A DNA stretch of 64,000 nt from Flectonema sp. DT1601 (Eukaryota; Euglenozoa; Diplonemea; Diplonemida; Diplonemidae), in NCBI GenBank assembly GCA_964019425.1, contig OZ025801.1:1054001-1118000 (forward strand). The letters are read 5' to 3'. Positions 21,162 to 31,225 of the stretch are shown here, piece after piece (position 1 is the first letter of the stretch; every line of letters starts with the position of its first letter). The translations under genes and the position numbers were made by a program. A model generated the notes under the pieces. It made no database searches and had not been told where the DNA came from. It saw nothing but the letters and a program-made list of their open reading frames with translations.

Positions 21162-22295
21162 ATGAAACCACCTTCATGGAACTGGGGAGACAAACAAGTA
21201 GCCATATCTCTTTATCGTAAAATAACAGACACAAAGCGTACTCCGTCGATACTGCGAGAGGTGTACAAAAGGCTTGGCGAGGTAAGGAGTAGTAATCGGG
21301 AATTGGGTCCAGAATGCAAAAAAATCGAAGTCTTGGCAGAAATATTCCACGGAAGTATGAGAGTTGCTGACAACTTATTTCAGAACATTGAAAATAGAAC
21401 TGGACTACACAGCTACATGTTTATGGGATACGCAAACAATAAGATGGAAAACGATATGTTTCGCATAATACAACAAGAGCTTGTGGACAATGGTGAAATC
21501 TCATTATCGACTTACAAGGAACTGATGGCACACCACAGTAGGGTTGGGGCATCTGATAAAGCAGATGCACTTTTTGAAGATATTAAAATAAAAATACCTT
21601 CGGAAAACATCCCTCGACAAGTATACAAGTGTTGGATGCTTGCGACTCACGATAACTTTGAACTCGCAAAAAGTCGGATTTCTTATTGTTTGGATGTCGG
21701 AATCGAAAAACCAATTTGTCTACTTTGGCTCATTGAGAGCCTTCTCATATCAACAAAGCAACCTGAAGTAGCAGAAGAAGCAATTTCATGGGTTACTACG
21801 GAGGAACCCGGTATTGTAATCACTAGTGCGATATGGAGAGAATTGTTAAGAGGATATTCTCTCAAGGGTGATTTTAACTCTTTATTGAGACTCAAAGATA
21901 AAAACTTCAGAGTAACCTCGTGGTTTGACATATGCCTCATCACTGCTTGCAGATTCGCTATTGTCAATCAACCCAATGAGATACCTGACCTGAATGTTTA
22001 TGTTATGTTAGCAGAGGGGTCATACATAAGTCTTCTTGATCAGACGAAAGTCTTACTTAGAGACCAGATGAGGTCTCTTGACTCGTTGGTTTATATATGC
22101 GCAAGTGCACTCCTTCCCGAAAAGGCCAATAAATACTACTTTGAAATCCAGTCACGCAGCACTCCATCACGAATGGCTGACCGTGCTATGAGCAATATGT
22201 ATTCGCGTCTGGGAGACTTAGAAAAAGCTCAGAAATACGCTACTGTAAGTGGTGCTGTGCGAGAACTACAAATTGGGATTCGAAGTATAAATTGA
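21162..22295 (+). CDS. Helical-repeat protein, PPR/TPR-like
   Basis: 377 residues made almost entirely of paired helices of about 33-36 residues (for example SLSTYKELMAHHSRVGASDKADALFEDI near 118, and RMADRAMSNMYSRLGDLEKAQ near 340). Positions of Y/L, G and A within each pair resemble pentatricopeptide motifs, with the typical ...G..D.A..LF ending. PPR proteins normally act in organellar RNA metabolism, and this would fit the neighbouring mitochondrial SOD-fold protein. No clear presequence is seen, so the localisation is inferred. The repeats are divergent and a TPR-type scaffold is the alternative. An out-of-frame ATG at 21117 makes a short uORF after the acceptor. Confidence 0.62.
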   Translation: MKPPSWNWGDKQVAISLYRKITDTKRTPSILREVYKRLGEVRSSNRELGPECKKIEVLAEIFHGSMRVADNLFQNIENRTGLHSYMFMGYANNKMENDMFRIIQQELVDNGEISLSTYKELMAHHSRVGASDKADALFEDIKIKIPSENIPRQVYKCWMLATHDNFELAKSRISYCLDVGIEKPICLLWLIESLLISTKQPEVAEEAISWVTTEEPGIVITSAIWRELLRGYSLKGDFNSLLRLKDKNFRVTSWFDICLITACRFAIVNQPNEIPDLNVYVMLAEGSYISLLDQTKVLLRDQMRSLDSLVYICASALLPEKANKYYFEIQSRSTPSRMADRAMSNMYSRLGDLEKAQKYATVSGAVRELQIGIRSIN

Positions 22296-22442
22296 GAAAT
22301 TGCTATTTTTTTATTATTTTTTTTTGAGCAACACAAAATGCGGCCGCTCATCGAGCGACAATACGCAACGTAATTCCATTTTTGGGAATAATATTGTGAT
22401 AACAAAACTAATTCCCCAGCGTAGGAAAATAATATTCCGACA

Positions 22443-23120
22443 ATGGGAGTAGAAACAGAGATCAAACTAACTATCCGAGAACAAGATGTTGACATCTTAA
22501 CTGAAAAACTGATTAGAACAGGAACAGGAGCAATGGCCAGACGAGCAGTCCAAGAATCGTTTTTTTTCGACGGAGAATCAGGACAATTGAGCGCTGCAGG
22601 AATATCAGCGAGATTGCGAAAAGTAGTTCCACTGCAATACGGGGAAGGATGGTGGGAAGTTACACTGAAAGGAAAATCTATTAAATTATCCAGCGCTGTT
22701 TCCAGAGATGAATTCGAGCACCGAATTTCAACACCCATCGCACAACAGATAATTAATAATAACGGCAAAGGATTAGTAAAATATCTCCCAGAATGCTACA
22801 TAAAACAAACCTCTCTCACATTACTCGACGGTAAAGAGTTACAATACCGCGATGGGTTTGGAAACATTCGATGCACTGTAGGACCTGTGACTCTTAATGA
22901 GGTGAGTAATTTGTTTATCGAAATAGATAAGACGACATTCACGAATGGAACTAAATATTTATGTGATGCAGAACTTGAATGTGAAGTCAGCAACACAGAA
23001 GACATAGAAAGAGTACTTCCAACGTTGAAGAATCTTATCACAACAACATGCAACTATCAACCTAGATCTTCTGTTGGAAAACGTCGTCGGATGGCAAATT
23101 TTCGTTCATCCAAATTGTAA
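22443..23120 (+). CDS. CYTH-domain phosphohydrolase (triphosphate tunnel metalloenzyme)
   Basis: 225 residues. The CYTH signature ExExK is present as ETEIK at residues 4-8. Further tunnel residues occur as ISARLRKVV near 56, WWEVTLKGK near 73, LQYRDGFGNIR near 138 and the C-terminal acidic strand DAELECEVS near 179. CYTH enzymes hydrolyse triphosphates (inorganic triphosphate, thiamine triphosphate or RNA 5' ends) or make cAMP; the sequence does not separate these. The stop codon TAA at 23118-23120 overlaps a GTAAGT donor at 23117. Joining 23116 to the acceptor at 23213 would continue in frame into the FYVE gene, so a longer CYTH-FYVE product is possible. Confidence 0.82.
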   Translation: MGVETEIKLTIREQDVDILTEKLIRTGTGAMARRAVQESFFFDGESGQLSAAGISARLRKVVPLQYGEGWWEVTLKGKSIKLSSAVSRDEFEHRISTPIAQQIINNNGKGLVKYLPECYIKQTSLTLLDGKELQYRDGFGNIRCTVGPVTLNEVSNLFIEIDKTTFTNGTKYLCDAELECEVSNTEDIERVLPTLKNLITTTCNYQPRSSVGKRRRMANFRSSKL

Positions 23121-23223
23121 GTTTTTGTATCTCTTAAACAGGGCGAGGGATATTCACCTCAGGGTACCTTTATTTATTATTTTGTCTTACTTTTTTTTAT
23201 TTTATTCATACAGAGCTCCCGAC

Positions 23224-23889
23224 ATGCATAACATCATGTTAGAGAACAGAACTCACTGGATACCTGATTGCGATGCCAAGTCATGTGGTGCTTGTGAATC
23301 AGAGTTTACGTTGTGGAGAAGAAGACACCATTGCAGATCATGCGGTAGAGTATTTTGCAATGCTTGTTCAGCAGAAAAGAGATCATTATCACACCTTGGG
23401 TATGAAGAAGAAGTGAGGTGTTGTGGAGCATGTGCGAAGATTGAGGATAATAGAATAGAAAGTATTGGTTGTCATGATTACTATGAAAACATTGCGACAC
23501 CTGAAGAGGACACTCGATCACCAAACTCATCAACAAGTTATAACAGAGATAGCTCAACTGATTCAACAAATGACGATAGTACTGAAGATGATATTGAGAG
23601 TCAATCAGACTGTGAAGAACCAGAGAGAAGCAGATCGGTTCCGATCAGCTTTTCTCAGTCTGCTGATGATGAAAGTAACTCTCACTACAGCCATAGAATG
23701 TCAAACAGACGAAGTCGGAGAATGCAAATTACTCAGGCGGAGTGCGGTGTAACTGTTTGGTCAGTTTCTCTTTCTTCTCGAACACCAAAGAAGGAATGCT
23801 GCAGCTATTCTAAATATCCTCAACAACCTGCATCTAATACCTCTGATGCTGCTTCTTCTACGAAAAGAGTAACCTTTTCAGTTCCTTAG
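23224..23889 (+). CDS. FYVE zinc-finger protein
   Basis: 221 residues from the ATG at 23224, 11 nt after a pyrimidine tract and AG (23212-23213). The FYVE domain spans about 7-75: HWIPD, CGACESEFTLWRRRHHCRSCGRVFCNACS and a C-x2-C pair in VRCCGAC give the eight zinc ligands, and the basic RRRHHCRSCG patch is the PI3P-binding motif of the family (the W-x2-D motif is HWIPD). It is expected on endosomal membranes. The remainder is Ser/Thr/Asp-rich and probably disordered, with a short strand-rich part (CGVTVWSVSLSSRT). It may be the C-terminal part of a CYTH-FYVE fusion if the 97-nt gap upstream is spliced in cis. Confidence 0.87.
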   Translation: MHNIMLENRTHWIPDCDAKSCGACESEFTLWRRRHHCRSCGRVFCNACSAEKRSLSHLGYEEEVRCCGACAKIEDNRIESIGCHDYYENIATPEEDTRSPNSSTSYNRDSSTDSTNDDSTEDDIESQSDCEEPERSRSVPISFSQSADDESNSHYSHRMSNRRSRRMQITQAECGVTVWSVSLSSRTPKKECCSYSKYPQQPASNTSDAASSTKRVTFSVP

Positions 23890-25820
23890 AAAACACACAT
23901 TTCTAATTACTTCTCCAACTCCTACCAACTTCACTTTTTTCGATACGGTACTGTTTCAGTTAACAGAGGAAAGCTGTCAGCTTTTTTGTTTTAAAAATAG
24001 AAATCAAGGCAACTCTCTTAAAGTAGTGAGATTGGCTCAGTGATTCATGTAGCTGGTACGTCCAACACATTCGATGCAGCCTCAACTGAAAGGGATTGAC
24101 GAGTAGACTAGAAAAGCGCTCGCTGATTTCCTTTTTCAATGTAGTTCTTGTAGTCCTCGTATGTGAAGGAGGAAAAAAGAAAAAAAAAAAGACACACTGC
24201 TGTGGTCTTCCTCTGTTTGCTTAATGGTGCCTCTTTTTCATTATCTGTCTTTTTATTTTGTTCTTTACATTTAAATAAATTCTCATTCCCTTGTTACCAG
24301 TTGCTTCAACGCTTTTCAGGTATCCTCGCAAGATGGCATTGCTTGCTGATTGCACCAATTTTCAGTCAAGCTTTTTCTGCCTTGTTATTTTTGTTTTAAA
24401 TTTTTTTATTTGTTGTAAGCACAGACCCCATCATAGGTAAATTGGTTACGAGCTCCCTAACAAAACGCAAGGAACTTGTGTCTGGGCAAGTAGGAAGAAA
24501 AAAAAAAGAAGAAAATAATAAAAAAAAAAGTGCTCTTTTAGAAGAAAGAATGCGAAATAATAATATTTAAAAACGAGGGTTGAAAGAGAAAACCCTAATT
24601 TATCAAAACGAGATTACTAATATTTTTCTTTTCATTTTTTTTTTTTTTCACTGTCTTAAACTTTCCCTCCCAAAAGTTCGTGTCCCTTTTTTTTCTTTCC
24701 TTTTTGTGACTGTGAGTACGTACGTTGCCCGTTGTTAGGGTGAAGTTTCTCGATTGTCGTGGGACAATAACAAAAGCCTCTACTTGTCTTTTTTTTTTTT
24801 TTTTTGTAAGGAACTCAAAAAAAGCGAATGCAGTGACCCAGAGTTTCACTGCGACTGCTTGTTCTTTTTCAAGCATGAAAATTAAGAAATCAGTTGCATG
24901 TAATCGTTCTCAGACAGCGAGAATCTCTACAATGGCGCAATGGGAGAATGTGTTTTGGAGGAACGTTTATGTCTTTCATGTGTTTTTTTTTTTTTTGTTT
25001 TTTTTTTTTTTCTAAAAAAAAAAAAAAAAAAAATTTATCGGATCCATGCACTTCTTTTTATCTCTGTTGTCTGAACCATTTACAGACAATTGCACGCACG
25101 AAATCTTTTATTGCGTGTGGATTTTTGTTTATTAATTCATTCTATAATTCAGAATACAGTCAGAGTGAGTTTATATTTTCTTTCTTTTCGATCTTATCTT
25201 CGTGAGTCACTTGTTTGCTCCGAAGGTTAAATAGCAGCGAGGGGTTTGGTGCGTGTGAGCATAGCCGCCGCCCACCCTTTTTTTCGCTCTATTTTTTTTT
25301 TTTTTTTAAATCTTTTCCTTTGAAAGTTGATTTTTCAGCTTTTACTACTTCTTTTCATTGCATGGATCACACAAAAAATAATAAGAGCCATCCAGCGTTG
25401 AATCTGGTTCATCTATCGCTTTTGGTGGCTTTATAGTACAATAATATTATTCTGGCCTGTTTCTTTTTTCAGTTGGTGATTGTCACCACTTAAGTTTTTT
25501 TTAGATTTTTTATTTTTATTTTTTTTTTCAAAAGCTCTCTTGCGTATCCGGAAGCTTGTGCGTACCGCAGATCGAAACGTTTCGAGAACGAATTATAACA
25601 AAATAAAGAGAAAAAAAAAAAAAAGGTGCGGAATATTTTTATCCGGAATGAGGAAGCTTTTGTCTTAAAGATGAGAAAGCGTACTTAACGTTTGAGTGTT
25701 CTTTGTACCATTATTGCCTCGTCCACTCTTCTCCCCAATGTTCCTCTCCCCCAATTTGTATCTGTTCTAATCGCTAACGCTTTCATTTTTTAATTTTTGT
25801 TTCCCTTTTCAGTTTCACAG

Positions 25821-25839
25821 GATCTGCTTTAAGCAGATC
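25821..25839. repeat. Perfect 9-bp inverted repeat (palindrome with 1-nt centre)
   Basis: GATCTGCTTTAAGCAGATC pairs over 9 bp around a single T. It sits after a TTTTCAG/TTTCACAG stretch in the gene-free region. It could be a protein-binding site, a terminator-like hairpin or part of an RNA; none is shown. Confidence 0.6.
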
Positions 25840-26458
25840 GCTACTGTTGGATTAACAAACACTGTACTGATGGATATTGTTTCTGCCATCCCTTCTCGTA
25901 GTCATAAAAAGTAATTGGTGAGAAGCTCGCTGAATCTGTGTTTCAATTTCTCTGATAAACAAGCTGCAGAGCGCGAGAAAATTTGCTCGTGCTCGCGGTT
26001 CAGTTATAAGGGACGGAGGGGAAATTGGAACAAAAAAAAAAACAAGAGAAGGGATGTTTAAGAAATGGATATACTTTTCAAAGTACATGTTCTTCAGAAA
26101 ATAATAATAAATAAAGGTAGACGCGATATGCATTGATGTTTGCGTGCGCTCCCGATATTTCACGCACGCAAGCTGTTTTGTATTGTCGTCGAAAAAAAGA
26201 AAAAAAAAAAGTGTTGAGATCCTCGACCAAAATACCTATTTGAGTTGTGTACGAGTTGTTGCTGTGGTTGGTCGAAACTGAGTTGTGGAATCATCCATTT
26301 CCCATTTTATTTCTGTTGTTGTGTTCTCCAGTCTTTAATCTTCACTTTTTGTTTACTCAATTAGTTTAGTTCACGTGCATTATAATACTTCCTTAGTGCA
26401 TTTAAGTAAAAAAAAAAACTTTTTTTTCACCTTCGTTGTTGTGTCTTTTTTTTTAGTG

Positions 26459-26497
<39 letters not shown>

Positions 26498-27614
26498 CTA
26501 CGAAAAACATCATGCTCTATAAAAAAAAAGGAGACGAGAAACTTGAAAGTACGTTCTGACAATAAAGTTCTCGATGGGCTTTTTGCATTTGTTTCTAACA
26601 TCAGCAAAAGGTAACAACGAGTCATCAGATCAGATAGCTAGCACAGATGTGTCAGCAAAACGAGTGATTCCTTAACCAGTTTGCGAATTGTGTCGTGCAC
26701 GTGCTCTTCCTTCTGTCAACCACTCATCGGGAGTTAGCAAAGTTTTCTAATAATTCACAGAAATATCTGAGGAAAACTTGGAGAAAAAAAAGAAAGAAAA
26801 AAGAATGGCATTTGATAGCAGTTCAGTAAGGGTGGTATGACCAATTGTTGCACTGTTGCACACACCAAGTTCCGTAATTTTTCTTTTTTTTTGTTGCATT
26901 TTTTTTTACATCTGTTTATCGCCTTCTTTTTTGATTTTACTTTTTTTTTTTTGCAATTTACTTTCTGTAGATACAAAATATCTTCCGAATGGAAAAAACA
27001 TAGCAAAAAAAAAACTTTTGTGTGGAGACTCGTCGTGCAAATTTCTGACATGTACAATTTATAGGTACTGTTTTATTTTAAAATTTTCATTTTGCTTCCT
27101 CCACCCTTTTTTTTATTGTTCATTCCGAGCGTGTGTTGTGGCAGGTATTGGTTATTAATCAATACTTGTCAATGTTTTAACAAAAAAAAGTACAGTGACG
27201 ACTATTCCCTGTTTGTATTTTTTTTTTTTTTTTAAAAAAAAACTTTTTTATTTTTGTTACATTCTAACTTTATATCTTAAAACTCTTCCCATAGTAGTTG
27301 CTGATCGTTTGATGAAGACAGACCCCATCAATTATATTTCTTTTTTCTTTCCTGCTTGACATACTACAAAAGATCACCTGCTCCCAGTTCTAATTTTTGT
27401 CAAATAATAAATTAGACTTTCCGCATAACAGTCGCATTGTTGCATAAGACAAAAAGAGGAAGGCTGATTTACTTCAGACGTGAGGCTCTTTCCTTTTTTT
27501 TTCTCAGTTTTTTTTTTTTAACAAAACGAGAAATGAAATGCCCACCAGTGGTATTACGTGGTAACTCGTTAATCTCAAACCTTCCTTATTATTATCATAT
27601 CGTGATTTCTGACA

Positions 27615-27738
27615 GCAGAGAAGACCCTCATACCGCCCGGTCTTCTTTGCAGAGGAATCTTTAAAAAACAAAAACACTGCCTCCATTTCAGCAAGTGTTT
27701 TTGGCGTGTTTATGCATGTGGCGTCGTTATTGTTCTTT
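27615..27738 (+). ncRNA. Candidate small RNA unit A (two hairpins plus shared motif and T-run end)
   Basis: Hairpin 1 pairs 27615-27626 with 27639-27650 over 12 bp including one G-U. Hairpin 2 pairs 27670-27678 with 27694-27702 over 9 bp. It runs into TTGGCGTGTTTATGCATGTG plus GCGT (27701-27724) and, after about 6 nt, TTGTTCTTTTT. The sequence from hairpin 2 onward has a second copy about 260 bp downstream. Between the hairpins AGAGGA fits an H-box pattern (ANANNA), so an H/ACA-like snoRNA is possible, but no ACA tail is placed. Orientation is inferred from the T run acting as a Pol III-type terminator. Confidence 0.35.
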
Positions 27739-27891
27739 TTCGCTGAAAGATATAGCAGAGGATCATCTGTGATACTCAGTGGCTGACTTCACACATCTTG
27801 AGTGCGTAACTTGCCGAGTGTATGTCAACTTGTATTCCGATTCTGTCCTTTATTTATGTATTGTTTTTTTATCGTGCCGATCGCTTTAGCC

Positions 27892-28005
27892 CGTGGGAGA
27901 GTCCACGCAGTAGCCTTCAGCTCTTTGCTATGAGAAAAGCATCAACTCTGTTTGATGCTTGGAGTGTTTTGCATGTGGCGTAATAACAATGTTCTTTTTT
28001 TTTTT
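27892..28005 (+). ncRNA. Candidate small RNA unit B (paralogue of unit A)
   Basis: It contains a CGTGG/CCACG hairpin (27892-27907), a weaker GTAGC/GCTAT hairpin and a perfect 9-bp hairpin (27937-27945 with 27952-27960). The last is followed directly by TTGGAGTGTTTTGCATGTGG plus CGT (27959-27981) and then TGTTCTTTTTTTTT. The block from the last hairpin to the T run matches unit A in order and motif, while the upstream hairpins differ in sequence. Confidence 0.35.
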
Positions 28006-30980
28006 CTTTTCCCCATTAAAATACATTTCCGAATCCCTAATTTTTAACTTTTTAACTTTACGAAATACCAAACAAAATAGCTCCCGCAATCTTAGGGTTC
28101 CTTGTCATTTTCCCTGTTGTACATTGCGAAACCAATCTGTATTAAAAAAAAAACAGTATTTGCAGATCTTTTGGTAGCGATTCCTGCAATCAGCAATGCT
28201 GTCTATTATTAAGTCAGTCATAAATACTCTGCTGGTTATTATTTATTCTTCTTTTTCTGTCTTCATCTTCTTTTAATCTTCCAGCCGTACAATTGCAGCG
28301 GTTGTTGTAACTAATTCTACCCCCAATCCCCTTTATACACCAGGCACGCCTTTAATTTTTTTTTTTTTTTTTTGTTTCTAGATTATGCTTTTCTTTTTTT
28401 TTTTTTCAATCAGTCGACAAAACGGAACGTGTAGCGAAGGTTATGACAATCACGTCACTGCTGTCTTGCACAAGTACACTTACTTGCTCAGAGCCCAGTT
28501 CCGTAATGTGGTTGAGTAGCTTAAGTCATGCTTCAGTCATTATCATTTTTTGTAAAGGACTTTAGTTAGACTCTGCCGAGTGCTCGGCTTGTCTTCTATT
28601 CTGTACACCCTGGTCTGTGCTTACAGTTTTTCTTCATAGTTTCGGTATTTTATTAAAGGCTGGTGCAAATTTTTCTTCGTTTCTCGGCTTGATGCATAAG
28701 CCGTTGTATTCTTTCCTTTAGTCACTGACCTTGCATGCAAAGTCGGACTGGTTTTTTTGGTTGCTCCTTTTTCCTGTTGTAGTGAATTGTAGGTCCGTTC
28801 CTTCATTTTGTCATTACCTGTTTTCTTATGGCATTCTGGACAACGAAAGAAAAAAAGAAATAAAGAAAGAAAGAAAAATAAATTTTTCGTCAGTGAAAAA
28901 GAATACAAGCTACCCTTTTTTTTTTTTGTCTTTATAGTCATAGCAGAAACTGCTAACCCTTTTTTTTTTTTTTCTTTTGATCATATTTGCTTTCACACCC
29001 CACCAGGTGTGGTGAGCAAAAACTCGAGTTCTGTTTTGGGACTATTACAGCGAGCTGAGTAAAAAAAACATTGTTTTAAATCAAGCAGTAGTACTCTTTT
29101 TTTTTTCTTCTTTTATTTTTCTTCTTATGAGAAGTTTTAGTTCATGCTGACCGATTACCCTACTAGTTAATAGCGCTCTAAAGCAGCAAAATCAATTTCT
29201 GTAAAAGAAATAATTTTTCCATGTTCTACTTCCTTCATTTTCTTTCCCTCAGAAAACGTGCGGCTGAGGCCCGGAAGACTTGTCAACTTCAGCAGAAGTT
29301 GAAGACTTCGGTTTTCGTCTTGTTCTCTTTCAGAAAGGTCGAAATCCAGTGTTTAACCCATAACAATTAGGCACACTGTTGTTCCTGTTTTCCCTTCACT
29401 TTTATTTTTTTTTCCTGCGAGCCATAACAACATAAAACGTTAAGGTAAGTCCATCTTACCCCTAGCCTTACATTTTTTTTAAGGAAACATCTCGGTACAT
29501 CCTTCGTGGGAAGATAAAACGTTATGTGGCAGAGCACATACATTTTCTCGTGATTCAAAGAAAAAGCCTTCAAGCAACGGCTGTTTGAATAACAAAACGT
29601 GATGCAGGCAAGTGCTTTGCTTTACAGTTTCTCACCAAAAATTCACTAAAAAACTTTCCTAGAACGCAATAGTGAGATTTATGAAGCAACTCTGACAATT
29701 TTCATTTTTTTTTTTTTTTTTTTTTTTGCAACGAAAAACTAAACTCATTACGCATCACACTACCTCACTACCTTGCTGTGTGGCGTACAATTTAAAACGT
29801 TACCATCTACTCTGTCAAGCATGCTGGACACGCCTGACATTCAATTATTTTGTCACATAGCTATTCTGTTAATAAAAAAACGTAACTAAGTAGGAAGACG
29901 TCAGGTCTGACATATTTCGCGAACTGACTAACTACGACCCTCTGTCATATATTATCCGCTCCACTTTAAAACGTTAACCTCCAAAAGATGCAACAAAATC
30001 GGCAACGACTTGTATTTTCTTGCCTGTGTACATGCTTATTATTCTTAGCCGATAAGAGGGAAAGAAAGAGAAGGGAAAAAAAAACGTTGCGTTACGGTGA
30101 AAATCGGAAACGTTGCACTCGATTCAGAGTCATCCAAAAAAGAGAGAACCCAAAGGGTAAAACGAAAAAAAAGAAGCGATGAGCCCTTCATTAGAGAATC
30201 GCATGCAGCGATACTGGCTATTCCACCTTGTGTTATTGTGAGTTGACGCATTGTCTGCGTCTCGGTTGTGCAACTTGGGTGCGTAGCATGAGTTTAGAAA
30301 CTCTAATTCCCCCACATGCGAGATCAATTTTCACAAAACGTACTAAAATGCAGGAAAGCATTCTTTTCGAGGTGCCCATGAGCCCCAATGAGTCCAATGG
30401 ATCCTGCAACAGCCGTTTGTTCTTGGCCCAGGTTCCTCCCTCTTTCTCTCTCTTTTCTCTCTGCTTTTTTATTTTTCTCCAGTCCACTCCCATCTTATCC
30501 ACTTGCATGCAACGTGTAGAACATGTGGAAACAATCAGCAGATTATTCTATCTTCAGCTTTTTGAATAGAGACTTTCTACTTTGAATTGTATATTCATGT
30601 TCTTCGTTGAAGAGCAAACCGTTTTCCCTTTGCTTTCTGTTCGTGATACAGTTGAATGTCTAAAAGTACCTGGCAAACAGAAAAATCTGGAAAAGAATGA
30701 AACCTCCATCCATGAGCTCAGTCATTATTTTTTTTGTTCAGAAGACATTATTGGCAGTGTGGCTGTCTTGTATCATTGAAGTATTTATAACTTTTGTTTA
30801 GTCTTTCAGAGGATGGCTTACTGCAATTCTCTTAATATTGCATGTATGAAGGGAGCCATGAGGCATTAAACAGATGTCTTTCTTTTCTTGCTTTCTGCAA
30901 TGCTGTAAATGGAAAAGCTGGTGGCGCAGTTTTTCTTTGAGCATTGAAGGATTTGTTTCTCCTTTTGTTTGTGAGTGAAG

Positions 30981-30987
30981 AAAAAAA
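30981..30987 (-). terminator. Pol III T-run terminator of the tRNA gene
   Basis: On the minus strand a run of seven T begins three bases after the tRNA 3' end, as expected for RNA polymerase III termination. Confidence 0.8.
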
Positions 30988-30989
30988 TC

Positions 30990-31060
30990 AACCGTGGCAG
31001 GACTCGAACCTGCAACCGCCTGATCCGTAGTCAGGCGCTCTTCCATTGAGCCACACGGTC
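30990..31060 (-). tRNA. tRNA-Arg (anticodon ACG)
   Basis: 71 nt, folding into a full cloverleaf on the minus strand. The acceptor stem GACCGTG/CACGGTT has 7 bp with one G-U, the D stem is GCTC/GAGC, the anticodon stem CCTGA/TCAGG surrounds the loop CTACGGA (anticodon ACG), the variable loop has 5 nt, and the T arm is GCAGG-TTCGAGT-CCTGC. Internal A and B boxes are intact, no intron is present, and CCA is not encoded, as usual in eukaryotes. It is the only clear minus-strand gene in the window and lies opposite in direction to the flanking protein genes. Confidence 0.96.
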
Positions 31061-31225
31061 ACTGAAAGATAGCTTTTTTTTCAATTCTTCCGGGATCCAT
31101 TATTTCGGCTGATGTCAGTTTTCTAACCAATTCCTTTTCTTCTCACCAGTGCACAAATGGAAGGTGCAGAAAACATCGTAGCAACCGTTTTAAGTGTTAA
31201 TTTCTTCAGATACTAAACAAGCAAC

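Larger units (their letters stand above)
23890..30989. other. Large region without protein genes, carrying structured elements
   Basis: About 7.1 kb in which all ORFs on both strands are short, T- or A-run driven and without family resemblance. It holds a 19-nt perfect palindrome (25821-25839), two related hairpin-plus-motif units (27615-27738 and 27892-28005), hairpins at 29283-29302 and 30245-30261, four copies of TAAAACGTTA between 29433 and 29976, and a 13-nt exact repeat ACAGACCCCATCA at 24421 and 27318. A tRNA gene adjoins on the minus strand. The region may be a boundary between transcription units or a small-RNA locus; multi-intron genes could be hidden here. Confidence 0.5.

Noticed and set aside
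24725-25205. Phe/Lys-rich ORFs in the gene-free region
   Set aside because: They are translations of T and A runs with no family resemblance, and overlapping frames are equally open.
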